Shown here one piece after another: positions 1 through 12,700 of a stretch of 64,000 nucleotides of DNA. The notes under the pieces are model-generated. The model saw only the letters and a list, made by a program, of their open reading frames with translations. It was not told the DNA's origin and did not search any database. The position numbers were made by a program, and so were the translations under genes. Position 1 is the stretch's first letter. Every line of letters starts with the position of its first letter. Source of the DNA: Globodera rostochiensis (taxonomy: Eukaryota; Nematoda; Chromadorea; Rhabditida; Heteroderidae); NCBI GenBank assembly GCA_018350325.1, contig JAEVLN010000009.1, forward strand, positions 703,388 to 767,387, given 5' to 3'.

Positions 1-194
1 GTGATTAATTAATTTATGTTACTTAATGAATAATTCGGACATAATTTGCGTGCAATGTTTATCAGTCGACGTTTTCAATTCAAACAATTAATTAAAAATT
101 CTTTTATAATCCGCTTTCTTTTGTTTTTGATTTACAGTTGATCTTACACATCATTTTGCTCAAAAATTGTTTGGCGGAGCTCCTCCGTATGAAA

Positions 195-497
195 TTACGC
201 CTTCGGCTTGGCCAAAGTGCCAACATTTGCATCAGCGCCTCCAGCAGCTGCCGAGGGGCCGAAGCCGGCTTGACGTTTGCCATACCATCCGTAGGGATAG
301 GCGTAGCCGTAGGCGGGCCCGTAGGCTGAGCCGTAGCCGTAGCCCCACCACTGAAAGCATAAAATTGGGGTATGAACGACAAGAACGGCTCCAATTCTTA
401 CGTAAGCTTGGCTCTGTTCAATGGCCATCCCAATGCAAAGGACGAGCAGAACGAACGAAACTCTGAAGGGAAGATTTGGACAGAAATTGCATTCCAA
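195..497 (-). CDS. Small secreted Gly/Tyr-rich peptide precursor (neuropeptide-like)
   Basis: Two exons, 497-402 and 350-195, flank a 51-nt GT-AG intron (401-351; gtaag donor, tttcag acceptor). The intron is a multiple of three and has no stop, so the unspliced frame also reads through. The spliced protein has 83 residues. Residues 1-31 form a signal peptide with hydrophobic core VSFVLLVLCIGMA. Then come repeated GY/AY dipeptides and the sequence YPYGWYGKR, followed by an Ala/Gly tail ending AKPKA. Gly followed by Lys-Arg is the usual signal for prohormone cleavage and C-terminal amidation, so an amidated ...YGWY peptide is predicted. Nematode nlp precursors (YGGW-amide class) and antimicrobial GYG peptides look like this. 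The choice between neuropeptide, cuticle and antimicrobial role is inference. Start codon chosen as the first Met giving a complete signal peptide. Confidence 0.6.
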   Translation of the reverse strand: MECNFCPNLPFRVSFVLLVLCIGMAIEQSQAYVRIGAVLVVHTPILCFQWWGYGYGSAYGPAYGYAYPYGWYGKRQAGFGPSAAAGGADANVGTLAKPKA

Positions 498-3200
498 AAA
501 CTTGCATTTTGATCGTTGTTGTCGCCATTTTTAGCACAAGAATAATTTGATTTTTTTTTGAACACGAAAGGATATTTTAGAGAATGTTTTGAATGTGCCA
601 AAAAGGACATTTGCCGGCCTTTAAATACCCACAAAGTTGTTTGTGATCGATCCCGTGACACAACAATAATCCATTCAATGTTCCAAATTTATCTACAAAA
701 AAAGGTCGACAACAAAAGATCGGATAAGGAATATTTATTTATTTATTTACCTTTCACTTTTTTCCAGACGTCACAAACAAAAAGAATGAATGCGTTAATG
801 GGGAGGAAACTGGAGACTTCTGTTGCAGGAAAGGGAACACAGAAAATAGGTAGGTACAATTATTGAAAATAAAAAAAGAACCTCAATTAGGCCTTTGCAT
901 CCAATTTTTAAAACAATAGTTAACACTAATTTTAAAAAAAAAGTCATTAAATTTGAAATTAAATTGTAATTAATAATTGACAAAATATATATTCATTTGC
1001 CTACTAATTGATGAACCGATTAGATTTATGTTTTCGGGATTTCTTCTCATTCTTTTTGTATAAAATTTCTTTCTGGCCCCAATGAGATATTTTTTCTTTT
1101 CTTTTGCTTCTTTATTTCCTATACCTTGTCCTGTTCCTTCTTCATTCCGTAAAGTGAAGTCCGCTTCAAAAATTGGAGAATGAGGCAACGAAGTCAAAAG
1201 GTTGAGCTGTCCATTTTGTAACGAGTCTCTTTCTCGGCCTCATTTTATCATAAAATTAGGACAGACGTGACACGACCCTGGACAATAAGGCGGCCGCGAC
1301 GGGCTTTTCCAAAGGTCCCACCTTTTATAAAGCTGGGCACGGAAGGATTTTGCATTCCTTTTCGAGAGCTTTATATGAATTTACTTTTTCTAAGGTTTAA
1401 AATAAATTTTGCAATTTGTTTATTTTTGATGATTCAGCATTGTTGAGTTCAATTAAAAATTTGTAAAAAACAAAAGTTATGCAATTTTATTATTTTTCGT
1501 GATTAATATTTTCACGTTATTTGAAAGATTTATTATTCTAAGTGAATTATATAAACAACAGTTAATATTAAGTAATGCATAAACAACAGTTAATATTAAC
1601 TAATGCTATACTTAGTTTAAATTACAATTTTGCTCCCTGCCTGCTGGGCACGAATTTATTAAAAAAAATAAAATAGTTTTTTATATTTATATTTTTGTTT
1701 TTAAATAAAATTTTTGTACCGTATTGAATAACGATTTTAAAGCTTTGGGAATTGACCCTTGAAACACGTTTGACGGGATTTGCAGATAAATTAGTCACAC
1801 TTTGACTCAATTACAAAATTTGAAATTCATTTGGTCGCTGCTTCGTTGCCTATTCACCGCAACCTGCCACGCCGCGTTTTCACCAAATGCCGATCATCGT
1901 AAATTGCTTAACGAATTTTAGACCCCGTATTTAATTTATGTAAATCTGTTATTCCAACAAATAATTCTTTATTATTGTAATATTTTTTGCTCAATTTTAA
2001 CATTTGGTCTTTTTAGTCTGTTATATTTTCTAATTTGGGTTTTTATTCAGTTAAATTATTGAATTTTGCTTTGTTTTAGACTTTAGTATGAAATCTTTTT
2101 ATTACTAATCTTTATCCCACTTGCATTTACTAATAAATTTTTATTAAAAAAATAAAATTAATTGTTGTGTTTATTATTTTTAAATTATTGCACAGTATTA
2201 AATAGTGTCTATAAGCGATATTTTATTTTACAAAAAAAAACATGTTTTTTGTTAAATATATAATGTTTTCATAATTAAGCTTTTAAACTGTTTAATAAAT
2301 TTTGTCAACTGCTCCACTTGAATATTTATATTGATCTATTTTTAAATCGAATTTATTTTTGTATAAAACTCATGGTATTATATTGTTTGTTTTCGTATCA
2401 GATGTCGATTTGTTAGATAGTAAAAATAATACTGACGAAATTTATATTTTTTAACAAACTATTAATATTTAAATTCACTCAGATTCGGGGTTTTTTTGAA
2501 ATTTTCTCCAAAATTTTAGAAGTCAAATTTTTTTAATTGAATAATTTTCAAAATATAATGTGTTACTGAAAAAATCGATCATTGACGCCGATATTTTTAT
2601 GAATGTGTTCTTATACATAGAAAAGAAGGGTAGGCATTAGGGATGTAACCGGATGAAAAAAATTTCCGGAAACCGGAATTCCTGACCCAAAAATGCCCGG
2701 AAAATTTCAAAATTGATAAAAATTATAGCAAAATAATTAACGCACCTTATGGTAACTTATACACAATTGGTAGGCTCCAACAGCGCCAGCGGAAAAAAAA
2801 ATTTTGTAACATTTTTTATTTAAGAATTTTTTAAAAAATACAAGTTTTTTGATGCTTACTGTTGGGAGTGAGGAGGTCAGCGGTGCATATAGGCGCCGCC
2901 GGGAAAATGACAAAAATCGGCAATCATGTTACGAAAATTGTAGCAATAATTGAGAAAGATGTGATGAGATGAATTAATTCAAAAAGTAATTTTTGTGCAT
3001 TGCTTCTTCAGCTTTTTTCTTTTATTTGTTTATTGTAGTTTCAGGTTAATCGTTTTTTTAATTTTTGATTCACTTATTTTTATATACCTACTTTAAAATA
3101 TTTGATTTATTGAGTAAAAATAGTATTTACTAATTTTAGTTTGCTTTATACAATATAATTAATTCATTTAATTTGAATTCTGCAAAGCAATCATTTAATT
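498..3200. other. AT-rich intergenic DNA upstream of the peptide gene
   Basis: No convincing coding exon was found. The first kilobase would be the promoter side of the minus-strand peptide gene. A TATAAA-like palindrome (TTTATAAA, about 1325) lies near a GC-rich patch at 1265-1320, but it is too far from the gene to assign. From about 1740 the sequence is repeat-derived: 1740-2440 resembles 7450-7800, and 2640-2710 carries CCGGAA/CCGGAT repeats starting TAGGGATGTAACCGGATG, which looks like one end of a transposable element whose other end I could not find. A degenerate copy of the TCGGCGG/CGCCGCCG hairpin repeat sits at about 2875-2915. Confidence 0.5.
1740..2440. repeat. Diverged dispersed repeat, copy 1 (partner at 7450-7800)
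   Basis: Blocks shared with 7450-7800, in the same order, are: GATTTGCAGATAAATTAGTC (GATTTGCAGATCAATTAGTC in the partner), AAATTTGAAATTCATTTGGTCG, an AAATATTTAT..TCGAT block, and GATGTCGATTTGTTAGATAG. The copies are old, with many indels. No coding frame survives. Confidence 0.5.
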
Positions 3201-3236
3201 GGTTTAAATTTTGATATAAAAATTTGAGACTATTGT

Positions 3237-3385
3237 TCTTTTTCCGACGACGAAGAAGACGGAATCTTCGTGAACGTGGCTATCGGGTCGATCAGCCCGC
3301 TGGACCCCCGCCGGAGCCGCGCGCCCACCTCCGCGTTGAACTCCTTGCCATAGGGCCGTTTGATGTTCTGCTTCTACGCCCGACC
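3237..3385. pseudogene. GC-rich exon-like island, strand uncertain
   Basis: This is a 150-bp GC-rich island in very AT-rich DNA, readable on both strands. On the minus strand an open frame ending in TAG at 3237 includes KRPYGKEFNAEVGARLRRGS and ends SSSSSEKEQ. On the plus strand one frame reads DDEEDGIFVNVAIGSI followed by a Pro/Arg-rich part. High third-position GC makes both look coding-like and is unlike the other genes here. No family was recognised. It could be the last exon of a minus-strand gene or a captured exon fragment. Confidence 0.3.
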
Positions 3386-4910
3386 CGCAATAAGCCATTT
3401 GCAACGTGAATTTAGCCGTGCTATTTTATAAATTTATATGAATTTTATATTCGAACGCATTGCATTTATAACAATTTGGTTAAATAATGTTGAAACACCT
3501 AAGTAATATTTAATTTATTATTTCTCAACATTGTTGTTTAGGGTGAATTTGTCGGTAACATTCGAAACAAACAGTTGCTTTTAGATCATAATTGAAATTA
3601 CTATGGTTCGGGCAACTGTTTAAAATAATTTTATTAATAACAGCTTCATTATTTTATTTTTTACTTTCGTTAAGAGATTGGTTTTAATTTATTTTATTAC
3701 AATTATTTGAGACAACATTTTCTTTTAATTTTTTAATTTTAATATTAACTATTATGTACACAAAATTTAATTAATTTTTTAAACAAATTTTTAATTTGTA
3801 AATTTAAATAAAAGTTTGAGAATGCTGTCGAATTTAGTTTATTTTTTAAAATAACGTTTTTAAACCTTTTTGTAGTTAGCTAAACATAGCATATAAATTA
3901 TTTTTTAATTTGGTTTGTAAATTTTTGCTGATTCCATTAATATGGAGAGTTCTTTAACTTTATTTTCAATTTTTTAATTTCCCTGCTACTTAAAATCATA
4001 TGACAGCGCGAACTAAAAAGATTTCTGTTTTTGAATTCCTGTCCACCGCAGCGTGTCATGCAACTGGTTGTGGTTTTCTCGCCAACGCGATTTTGCAAAA
4101 AACGAATAATCAATATTTAAAATAAAATATGTTTTAAATCGTGTACTCTTTGCCTGCACATTACATCAATTGACTTATTACTTAGCTTTTTTTAATAATT
4201 TTAAAATGTTGTCGTTGTACTGACAAGAATAAGCATAAAGTAACCCTCGGTCAAAATTATAGTATATTTATTGTAAGACGGCTGGCAAATTGGAAATATG
4301 AATTTGATAAATCTTTGATATCAATCATTTTAGTTAATTATTTTATTTAAAATTCCAATTATGTACAGCATCTTTTTTAATCAAATTACAGGCTTTTTTA
4401 TGAAAATTTGATCTGGATAAATTTGCTGATGCGGCTTTGGCCATTAGAATTCAAAATTATGTCGTATTTGTTTGCTAAACGCGCGTGAATACTGGGTGTA
4501 AAAGCAATTGTATCTGATCGTCTTCAAAAGGATAATTATTTATAGGTATTATGTATTCGTTTTAATTTTCAAAATTTAATGTTTATTTAAAAAAAGCTAG
4601 TATTAGAATCGATAATTTTTATGAATTTGTTCTTAAAAAAGAGAAGGGTAACCGAATGTCAAAAAATGTCCGGAAACCGGAATTTCCTGAGCCAAAAATA
4701 TCCGGAAACCGGAATTTTGTAAAATAGAAACAATTTTCAAGTTCACAGCCAAGCCTTCGAAAAAAATGAATTTTGTCACTCGATGATGCCATCTTTAAGG
4801 GTGTATATTAACCACGACTCGGGGATAGGGTTCGGAGGTCGGGGGGAAGTGTCGTGGTCGGGGAAAACCCCGAAAAATGGGCTAAATTTTCGGGGTGACA
4901 ACCTTATTTT

Positions 4911-5260
4911 GAACAATAAAGCATTCTTTTCTAAAACTTTTTAAGTTTATTTTTGTTTTTAAATTTTTTTAATTAATTCTGACAGCTTTGCCATACGCAT
5001 AACTTTTAATATTTGATCAAATTTTAATTATTTTTGAACGACTCATTTCGAATTTCTTTATGTTCAACTTTTATATTTTTGCCCATTACGAAAGTATAAT
5101 TTCGAAAATTTCAAAATAAAATCAAATAATGGTTTTCTGGGCGTAAAACCTTCAATCTCGCAATTATACGAAAACAATTTAAAATTTACAAGATAAAAAA
5201 TTTTAGAATTGAGAAGTTGTAGACCCCATATCGGATTCTATTTTTCTGACAAATAAACAA
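4911..5260. repeat. Diverged repeat, copy A (partner at 15595-16010)
   Basis: Shared blocks in order: TTTTGAACAATAAAGCATT, CTGACA..TGCCATACGCAT (CTGACACCCATGCCAAACGCAT in the partner), TAATTATTTTTGAACGACTCATTTCG, and AATTGAGAAGTTGT. The sequence around 8200-8960 has a weaker version (AATTGAGAAG, TCGGATTCTACG). Confidence 0.5.
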
Positions 5261-6244
5261 GGAGAAGCCGTGAGTAAGTATATTTCTTATAATGATTGGT
5301 TTTTAATTTGATTTTCAACGCTATGTTTTTGTGAAAGACGACATTATAAATTTTGCCAGAGGATTCAAACAGATCAATCAGTTTTCACACGCATTTAATC
5401 TGGAGCATTCTTTTTCTCTAAATAAGTCCACTCAATGATAATAACTATGGATGGCCTTTATAGTTCCTGAACTATTTTTTTCTGGTCCTGGACTAAAAGC
5501 ACGAAAATGAAGTTTTTAGGTCAACCTGATCATTTCCAGTTCTCGTTCCCGAAATTTTTTTTACCGGTCTCTAATGTTGGGAATGAATGTGGTAAAGATT
5601 AAAACAATATTTTGGTTTATTAATAAGTTGTAATAAATTGAAACTTTAAATATAAACCCCGAATGATGTGGGTAACCCCACCCTATTTTTACCGATTGTA
5701 TTTAATACTTGTAGGATTTAGTAAAAATATTATTTAAGTTAAGGTTTAAATTCAAAGCTCTTAATATTTTTTAATTTAACGATTTATAAGTATATTTGTA
5801 TTCTTTTGATAGTGATTTATAATTACTTTATTTGAATAAATTAGTTACATAAAATTTCATCATAACAATTATCGATTTCTTCTGTTTATATAAGTTTTTA
5901 TATAGAAGGCCGTTGAAGCTGTGAATTTTAAATTTTTAGTTTTATTTTAAAATTAGAAATTTGTTTAATTTTGATTATTCTTGCCTTGTTGAGTTTGGTT
6001 ACAAATTATTTTTGAGCCAATGTTTATGGTTATTTAAGTAAAGCTGCTGTGTAAAGCAATTTGTTGCTGTGTGCATCTGTTTGCCTTCAAGAGTCCTGGG
6101 AATTTTTTTTGGGGTTTAGTCCGCAAAAATTATGCAACTTTGTAAAAAATTTAACAAAAGTAATAAACCCATTTTAGTTTTTTGTAATTTTTAAGAAGAA
6201 AGAATATTTTTTTCAACCGTTTCGCTGATATTTATTTCTTTTGT

Positions 6245-6410
6245 AGGTGGTGAGGCTCGGCCCGCCGATGTCGCTTGTTGTAATGTCGATGTCCGCTTCG
6301 CCCAAGATTTGCTGCACGAGACCTTTTCATTTTTAAATTGGCGTCATTTGTGCAATTATAAGTTGTTTCCTGGGCCTTTTTAAAATTAGTTTGTTAGCTA
6401 TTTATTTTTA
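6245..6410. pseudogene. GC-rich exon-like island, strand uncertain
   Basis: A good plus-strand acceptor (tttcttttgtag, ending 6244) precedes a frame reading GEARPADVACCNVDVRFAQD. The complement of the same bases reads LVQQILGEADIDITTSDIGG, also protein-like. No partner exon could be joined with confidence. It is listed because its composition differs sharply from its surroundings. Confidence 0.25.
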
Positions 6411-6518
6411 TTAAAATTGATGTATAATTTGTTTTAAATTTTTTTTAAATTTTTTAAATTGTTTTGAATTTATTATTTGTAGTTTTATACCTAATAGATT
6501 TGTAAAACAAAAATAAGT

Positions 6519-6564
6519 GCTGGACAAGGACTTCCGCCTCATTGCGTTGCCCGATGATCCAAGG
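6519..6564 (+). pseudogene. Short exon-like segment, DKDFRLIALPDDP
   Basis: Between an AG at 6517-6518 and a GT at 6565, one plus frame reads LDKDFRLIALPDDPR. The x-x-F-R-L-I-A-L pattern occurs in MoxR/VWA8-type AAA ATPases, but one short segment cannot establish the family. The reverse strand is also open here. It may belong with the islands at 3.2 and 6.2 kb to a dispersed or decayed gene. Confidence 0.2.
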
Positions 6565-7449
6565 TGCTGTCTGTATATTTGTTACTTTATTAATAACCAT
6601 TTATTGTTTTTATTTTTTCCGAAATTTTATTTCTTCGAAGGCTCACTATCACGAAACTTGCTATTATCAAATATTTTTTATGTAATTTTTTTCAACATGT
6701 TTTTGCCAATTCGGAAGAACTTTTAATTTTTTATGTTTTAATTAAAATATTGGGTTTACTTTTATTTACGCGTAATGCAGCAGTAGTATAAGATCACAGA
6801 GGCAGGGGTCAATCTCTTAACAAATAGCAATTTATACACTATGGTCATTTTAAACTCAAATTTTTAAAAATATCAGTATATTTCTTTTTAAGGTCAAAGA
6901 AATACTCGCCTTCAAATTATAAAACGGAACGCCAGTTTTTTTTCTGTAAACAAAAATTTTTAATACTCTTGTGGTTTAGCATTACAACCCTCTCACGATG
7001 AGTGGTATTTTTAATCTGTTTCTTATGATATTACAAATTTAGTTTTTACCGATTTAATATTTATAATACAACTTTATAACAGTGCCTATCTCAACCCCAA
7101 TTCTGTAAAAGGGGGAGTTGTGCCGGGGCTATGATATGATTTGAGTGACAATTCTGTTTATTTTATAATTCGGTGTACTCTAAGCAGTTTACGGCGACCG
7201 TCCAGTTGTCGCTGAAGCCTTTGAAGTTTTTAGCTCAAATTAAACACTAGTATAAATTATGTTTATTGTGATTTATTACTTTCTTTAAGCTTATTCTTTG
7301 TCAAAAAAAATATTTAAGTGAATAATTTTTCAACGATTTTTTTAATATTTTGATAAATTAATTCTTTGATTTTATTTAGCTTATTTTCTACTATATACCC
7401 TTTTATTAAAAAATTAAAGCCTTTATTAAATAATGTATAAGCTTTGGGT

Positions 7450-7800
7450 TTATTGAGACTTGAAACCTGACGCGATTTGCAGATCAATTAGTCGCACGGA
7501 CTCATTTGGCAGAATTTGAAATTTATTTGGTCGTTGTGGACCGTTTGCAACCCGATGCACCAGCTTTTCCAAAATTTTCAATTGATTATAGTTTTCAATA
7601 AACTGTTCAATAAATCTTTTAAATTTCAACTGCTCCACTTAAATATTTATTTATATCGATTTGTTTGGTGAGTCAAATTTTTTTAATAATATTTTTCATA
7701 CTGTTGATATTGTATTGTATTAATGTATCTTTTTGAGTACGTTAATATCCTTACATAGCTTTATCGATGTCGATTTGTTAGATAGAAAAGATTGGAAATT
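7450..7800. repeat. Diverged dispersed repeat, copy 2 (partner at 1740-2440)
   Basis: Ordered blocks are shared with 1740-2440, including GATTTGCAGATCAATTAGTC and GATGTCGATTTGTTAGATAG. The flanking 7960-8180 stretch also has CGGAA-rich sequence, like 2640-2710 next to copy 1, so the duplicated unit may be longer than shown. Confidence 0.5.
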
Positions 7801-9374
7801 TATGCTAATAAACTTTATAATTATTATTTTTTATCAACTAACATTTAATGTCATTCTTGTATTTACTCAAAATTTTAAATTATATAAAACTTTCCGTTGG
7901 TTATTCTTCTTCAAAACCCATGCATTATGTTGTCTGTGTCAAAAAATTAAGAAATTACGGAATGCCCAAAAATATACGGAACACGGAATACGGAACGAAT
8001 AAAAATACGGAATTTTACAGAAAACGGTACGGAATGGAAACGGTTTTGCATTGAATTTTTATAAAAAATTTTCATGAGCGTTCAATACCGGGTCACCTTT
8101 TTAATATTAGGAAATTTGCCGGATTCCGGGTGCTGGACATTTTTGAGTCACAGATCGGACAATATCCCTGTTCTATAATATTAATTACTGTACAAAAACA
8201 TTTTTTTTGTTAGTTGGTTTTTTAAAGTTGTTTTCTTTAATTTTTAATCAATTTATTTAATTTGAACAAATCATTTTCAAATTTTTCATATGATTTTCTT
8301 CATTATCAAAGAATTTTTATATTTTTGGGATTTAATCCTCCTCGCGTTTCAAACTTTAAACTTTAGATTTAAATAAACTAGTGCCCTTTGGCATCATGAG
8401 AGTCATTCATATTTTTCTCGCTTTTTAATTCTTTCTTTATATAAAATTTTAGCAATTTAGTCAAATAATTTTATAATTTGTTTTTATTTGTAAAAAAGAT
8501 TTCGCCATTCTTTCTTCGAGTTTTTTACAAAATTTTAACGAGTTTTTACATCCCATTGTTTTTTATATACAAAAGTTGGTTTTGATTGAAATGCTTATTC
8601 GTCAAATATCTTTGCGTATCCGAATCTGACATCGGTTTCGGCCAATTCTGAACTTTTTTGAAAAACTAATTCCCGGACAAGGTTGAAAATTTTTCAATAA
8701 GTTCGAAAATTTCCAATCAAATGTTGAAAAAAGCCCATTTTTGTGTTCTGGGGCGTAGAACCCTCCAATCACACCTTTAGTAATACGAAAACACGTTATT
8801 TTTTGAACAGGACATGTATGATTATTTAAAATTTAAATAGAGATTTAAAATTGAGAAGACGTATGAATGGTGTGAATTGATTTCTTAGACGTCAATCGGA
8901 TTCTACGCTCCAAAAACATGGAAAAATTCTTTGCGACAAATAAATAAAAAATTTTGAGTTTGAATCAACCCCCTGATTCCGCTGCGCTGTTTGTGATATG
9001 TGCCGATGGAAACTAATAAAATAAATTATTTCAATTTGTAGAAACGTTTACTATATTTTCAATCGGAATGTAATGATCAAGTGGGATATGACCTTAATTT
9101 ATTGCTTCAGTAATAAGTTTGAGAATTTTTTGCAGTTAAACATTAATAACTAAAACATTAATATTAACTTTATAGAAACAACACAATCCTTATATAAAAA
9201 GGAGAATGGTTTGTGTGTTTGTAACGCGGGTTTTGAATTTTGCAAGGACGTTGTGCCAAAAGGTTAAGATGTGAAGAAGGTTAGTCACAAGGATGAAGGA
9301 AATAGTGTTGAAAGTGAAGAGACTTTTGAAAGGGAAAGAGAGAAAAAATGAGAGATAAGGTGGGGGTAGAGATA

Positions 9375-9475
9375 TTGAGCAAATGGCTGCGCTGCCCGCT
9401 GTGGCGTGCGCGTCGCTGACGCGTACACCACTCGCTGCTCATTTGCAGCGGGTGCGCAGCGCTGTCCAATTGGTG
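9375..9475. repeat. GC-rich imperfect inverted repeat
   Basis: CGCTGCCCGCTG near 9390 and CAGCGGGTGCGCAGCG near 9446-9461 are imperfect reverse complements around a core with GCGTGCGCGTCGCTGACGCG. This sits in purine-rich low-complexity DNA (9280-9600). Nothing coding is evident. Confidence 0.4.
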
Positions 9476-9619
9476 TGGGAGCGCAGAGGAAGAAGGAAGG
9501 GGAAAGAGTAAGGGAGAAGAGGCAAGAGAAAGAATGAAAGGAGGGAGTGTGAGTGAGAAATGATGAGCAGCAGAGATTAGCGGATGGTAAAGAAAAAGCA
9601 AGAGAAACTTTCGTTGCTG

Positions 9620-9697
9620 TCGGTGGGGTAGTGGATAAGCGCTTTAGCGTTTAATACGTGATGTGTGGGTTCAATTCCCGAATGCAAGATTCTTTTT
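9620..9697 (+). repeat. tRNA-like element (Pol III boxes, SINE-like or tRNA relic)
   Basis: An A-box-like TGGGGTAGTGGATAAGCG (9624-9641) is followed by a B-box-like GGGTTCAATTCCC (9667-9680) and a run of six T (about 9692-9697) that would stop RNA polymerase III. The acceptor and anticodon stems do not fold convincingly, so I do not call a working tRNA. A second tRNA-like unit lies at 59261-59337. Confidence 0.5.
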
Positions 9698-9789
9698 TCA
9701 ATTAATTAAAATTAAACAAACAGGTTAATTCATTTTTTTCTTTTATTAAAGCCAAAATAAATTAGTTTTAAAATTTTTTAACAAAGATA

Positions 9790-12700
9790 AAAGGGAAAAC
9801 CAGTGCAAAAATAAGTGCCAAGCGGGAAAAGTGCCAAAAGGGAAAAAGAGAGAAAATGCCAAGAGGGAAAAGTACCAAAGATGAAAATGTCAAAAGGAAA
9901 AAGTGGAAAAAGGTGAAATGCCACGGGGGAAAAGCCAAAAGCGGGGAAAAGTGCCAAGCGAGAAAGCGACAAAAGGGAAAATGCCAACAGGAACCGGTGC
10001 CAAAGGAAAAAGTGCAAAAAGGTCAAATGCCACGGGGGAAAAGCCAAAAGCGTGAAACAGTGCCGAGAGGGAAAAGTGCCAAAAGGCAAAATGCCAAGAG
10101 GGAACGGTGCCAAAAGGAAAAGTGCAAAAAGGTGAAATGCCACGGGGGAAAAGCCAAAAGCGGGGAAACAGTGCCGAGTGGGAAAAGTGCCAAAAGGCAA
10201 AATGCCAAGAGGGAACGGTGCCAAAAGGAAAAGTGCAAAAAGGTGAAATGCCACGGGGGAAAGTGCCAAAAGGTAAAAAGGGAGAAAATGTCAAAAGGAA
10301 ACGGTGCCAAAAGGAAAAGTGCAAAAAGGTGAAATGCCACGGAAGAAAAGCCAAAAGCGGGGAAAAGTGCCAAGCGAGAAAGCGACAAAAGGGAAAATGC
10401 CAAGAGGAACCGGTGCCAAAGGAAAAAATGCAAAAAGGTGAAATGCCACGGGGGAAAAGCCAAAAGCGGGGAAACAGTGCCGATAGGGAAAAGTGCCAAA
10501 AGGCAAAATGCCAAGAGGGAACGGTGCCAAAAGGAAAAGTGCAAAAAGGTGAAATGCCACAGGGGAAAGCCAAAAGCGTGAAACAGTGCCGAGAGGGAAA
10601 AGTGCCAAAAGGCAAAATGCCAAGAGGGAACGGTGCCAAAAGGAAAAGTGCAAAAAGGTGAAATGCCACGGGGGAAAAGCCAAAAGCGGGGAAACAGTGC
10701 CGAGAGGGAAAAGTGCCAAAAGGCAAAATGCCAAGAGGGAACGGTGCCAAAGGAAAAAGTGCAAAAAGGTGAAATGCCACGGGGGAAAAGCCAAAAGCGG
10801 GGAAACAGTGCCGAGAGGGAAAAGTGCCAAAAGGCAAAATGCCAAGAGGGAACGGTGCCAAAAGGAAAAGTGCAAAAAGGTGAAATGCCACGGGAGAAAA
10901 GCCAAACGCGGGAAAATGCCAAGCGGGAAAGTGCCAAAAGGTAAAAAGGGAGAAAATGTCAAAAGGAAACGGTGCCAAAAGGAAAAGTGCAAAAAGGTGA
11001 AATGCCACGGGAGAAAAGCCAAAAGCGGGGAAAAGTGCCAAAAGGCAAAATGCCAAAAGGCAAAATGCCAAGAGGGAACGGTGCCAAAGGAAAAAGTGCA
11101 AAAAAAAAATGCTACGGGGGAAAAGCCAAAAGCGGAAAAACGGTGCCGAGAGGGAAAAGTGCCAAAATGCAAAATGCCAAGAGGGAACGGTGCCAAAAAG
11201 AAAAATGCCAAAAGGGAAAAGTGCCCAAAGCGGAAAAAGGTAAATAGGGAGAAAATGTCAAGAAGGAAAAATGCCAAAAGGGAAAAGTGCCTAAAGGGGA
11301 AAAAGGTAAAAAGGGAGAAAATGTCAAGAGGGAAAAGTGCCAAAAGGCAAAATGCCAAAAAAGAACGGTGCCAAAGGAAAAAGTGCAAAAAAAAAAATGC
11401 TACGGGGGAAAAGCCAAAAGCGTAAAAACGGTGCCGAGAGGGAAAAGTGCCAAAAGGCAAAATGCCAAGAGGGAACGGTGCTAAAAGGAAAAGTGCAAAA
11501 AGGTGAAGTGCCACGGGAAAAAAGCTAAAAGCGGGGAAAATGCCAAGAGGGAACGGTGCCAAAAAGAAAAATGCCAAAAGGGAAAAGTGCCTAAAGGGGA
11601 AAAAGGTAAATAGGGAGAAAATGTCAAGAGGGAAAAATGCCAAAAGGAAAAATGCCAAAAGGGAAAAGTGCCAAAAGGCAAAATGCCAAAAAAGAACGGT
11701 GCCAAAGGAAAAAGTGCAAAAAAAAATGCTACGGGGGAAAAGCCAAAAGCGGAAAAACGGTGCCGAGAGGGAAAAGTGCCAAAAGGCAAAATGCCAAGAG
11801 GGAACGGTGCCAAAAAGAAAAATGCCAAAAGGGAAAAGTGCCTAAAGGGGAAAAAGGTAAATAGGGAGAAAATGTCAAGAGGGAAAAATGCCAAAAGGAA
11901 AAATGCCAAAAGGGAAAAGTGCCTAAAGGGGAAAAAGGTAAAAAGGGAGAAAATGTCAAGAGGGAAAAGTGCCAAAAGGCAAAATGCCAAGAGGGAAAAG
12001 TGCCTAAAGGGGAAAAAGGTAAAAAGGGAGAAAATGTCAAGAGGGAAAAGTGCCAAAAGGCAAAATGCCAAAAGGGAAAAGTGCCTAAAGGGGAAAAAGG
12101 TAAAAAGGGAGAAAATGTCAAGAGGGAAAAGTGCCAAAAGGCAAAATGCCAAGAGGGAAAAGTGCCTAAAGGGGAAAAAGGTAAAAAGGGAGAAAATGTC
12201 AAGAGGGAAAAGTGCCAAAAGGCAAAATGCCAAAAGGGAAAAGTGCCTAAAGGGGAAAAAGGTAAAAAGGGAGAAAATGTCAAGAGGGAAAAGTGCCAAA
12301 AGGCAAAATGCCAAAAAAGAACGGTGCCAAAGGAAAAAGTGCAAAAAAAAAATGCTACGGGGGAAAAGCCAAAAGCGGCGGTGCCGAGAGGGAAAAGTGC
12401 CAAAAGGCAAAATGCCAAGAGGGAACGGTGCTAAAAGGAAAAGTGCAAAAAGGTGAAATGCCACGGGAAAAAAGCTAAAAGCGGGGAAAATGCCAAGAGG
12501 GAACGGTGCCAAAAAGAAAAATGCCAAAAGGGAAAAGTGCCTAAAGGGGAAAAAGGTAAATAGGGAGAAAATGTCAAGAGGGAAAAATGCCAAAAGGAAA
12601 AATGCCAAAAGGGAAAAGTGCCTAAAGGGGAAAAAGGTAAAAAGGGAGAAAATGTCAAGAGGGAAAAGTGCCAAAAGGCAAAATCCAAAAAGGGAACGGT

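Larger units (their letters stand above)
3410..9280. other. Long gene-poor AT-rich stretch
   Basis: Apart from the exon-like islands listed separately, I see no gene. The stretch holds diverged repeat copies (4911-5260 resembles 15595-16010; 7450-7800 resembles 1740-2440), CCGGAAACCGGAAT-type motif clusters at 4660-4720 and CGGAA clusters at 7960-8040. There is also a GC-richer patch at 7190-7230 that is too short to interpret. Confidence 0.5.

Noticed and set aside
9620..9697. Functional tRNA gene
   Set aside because: Only the A and B boxes are recognisable; the cloverleaf stems do not pair.
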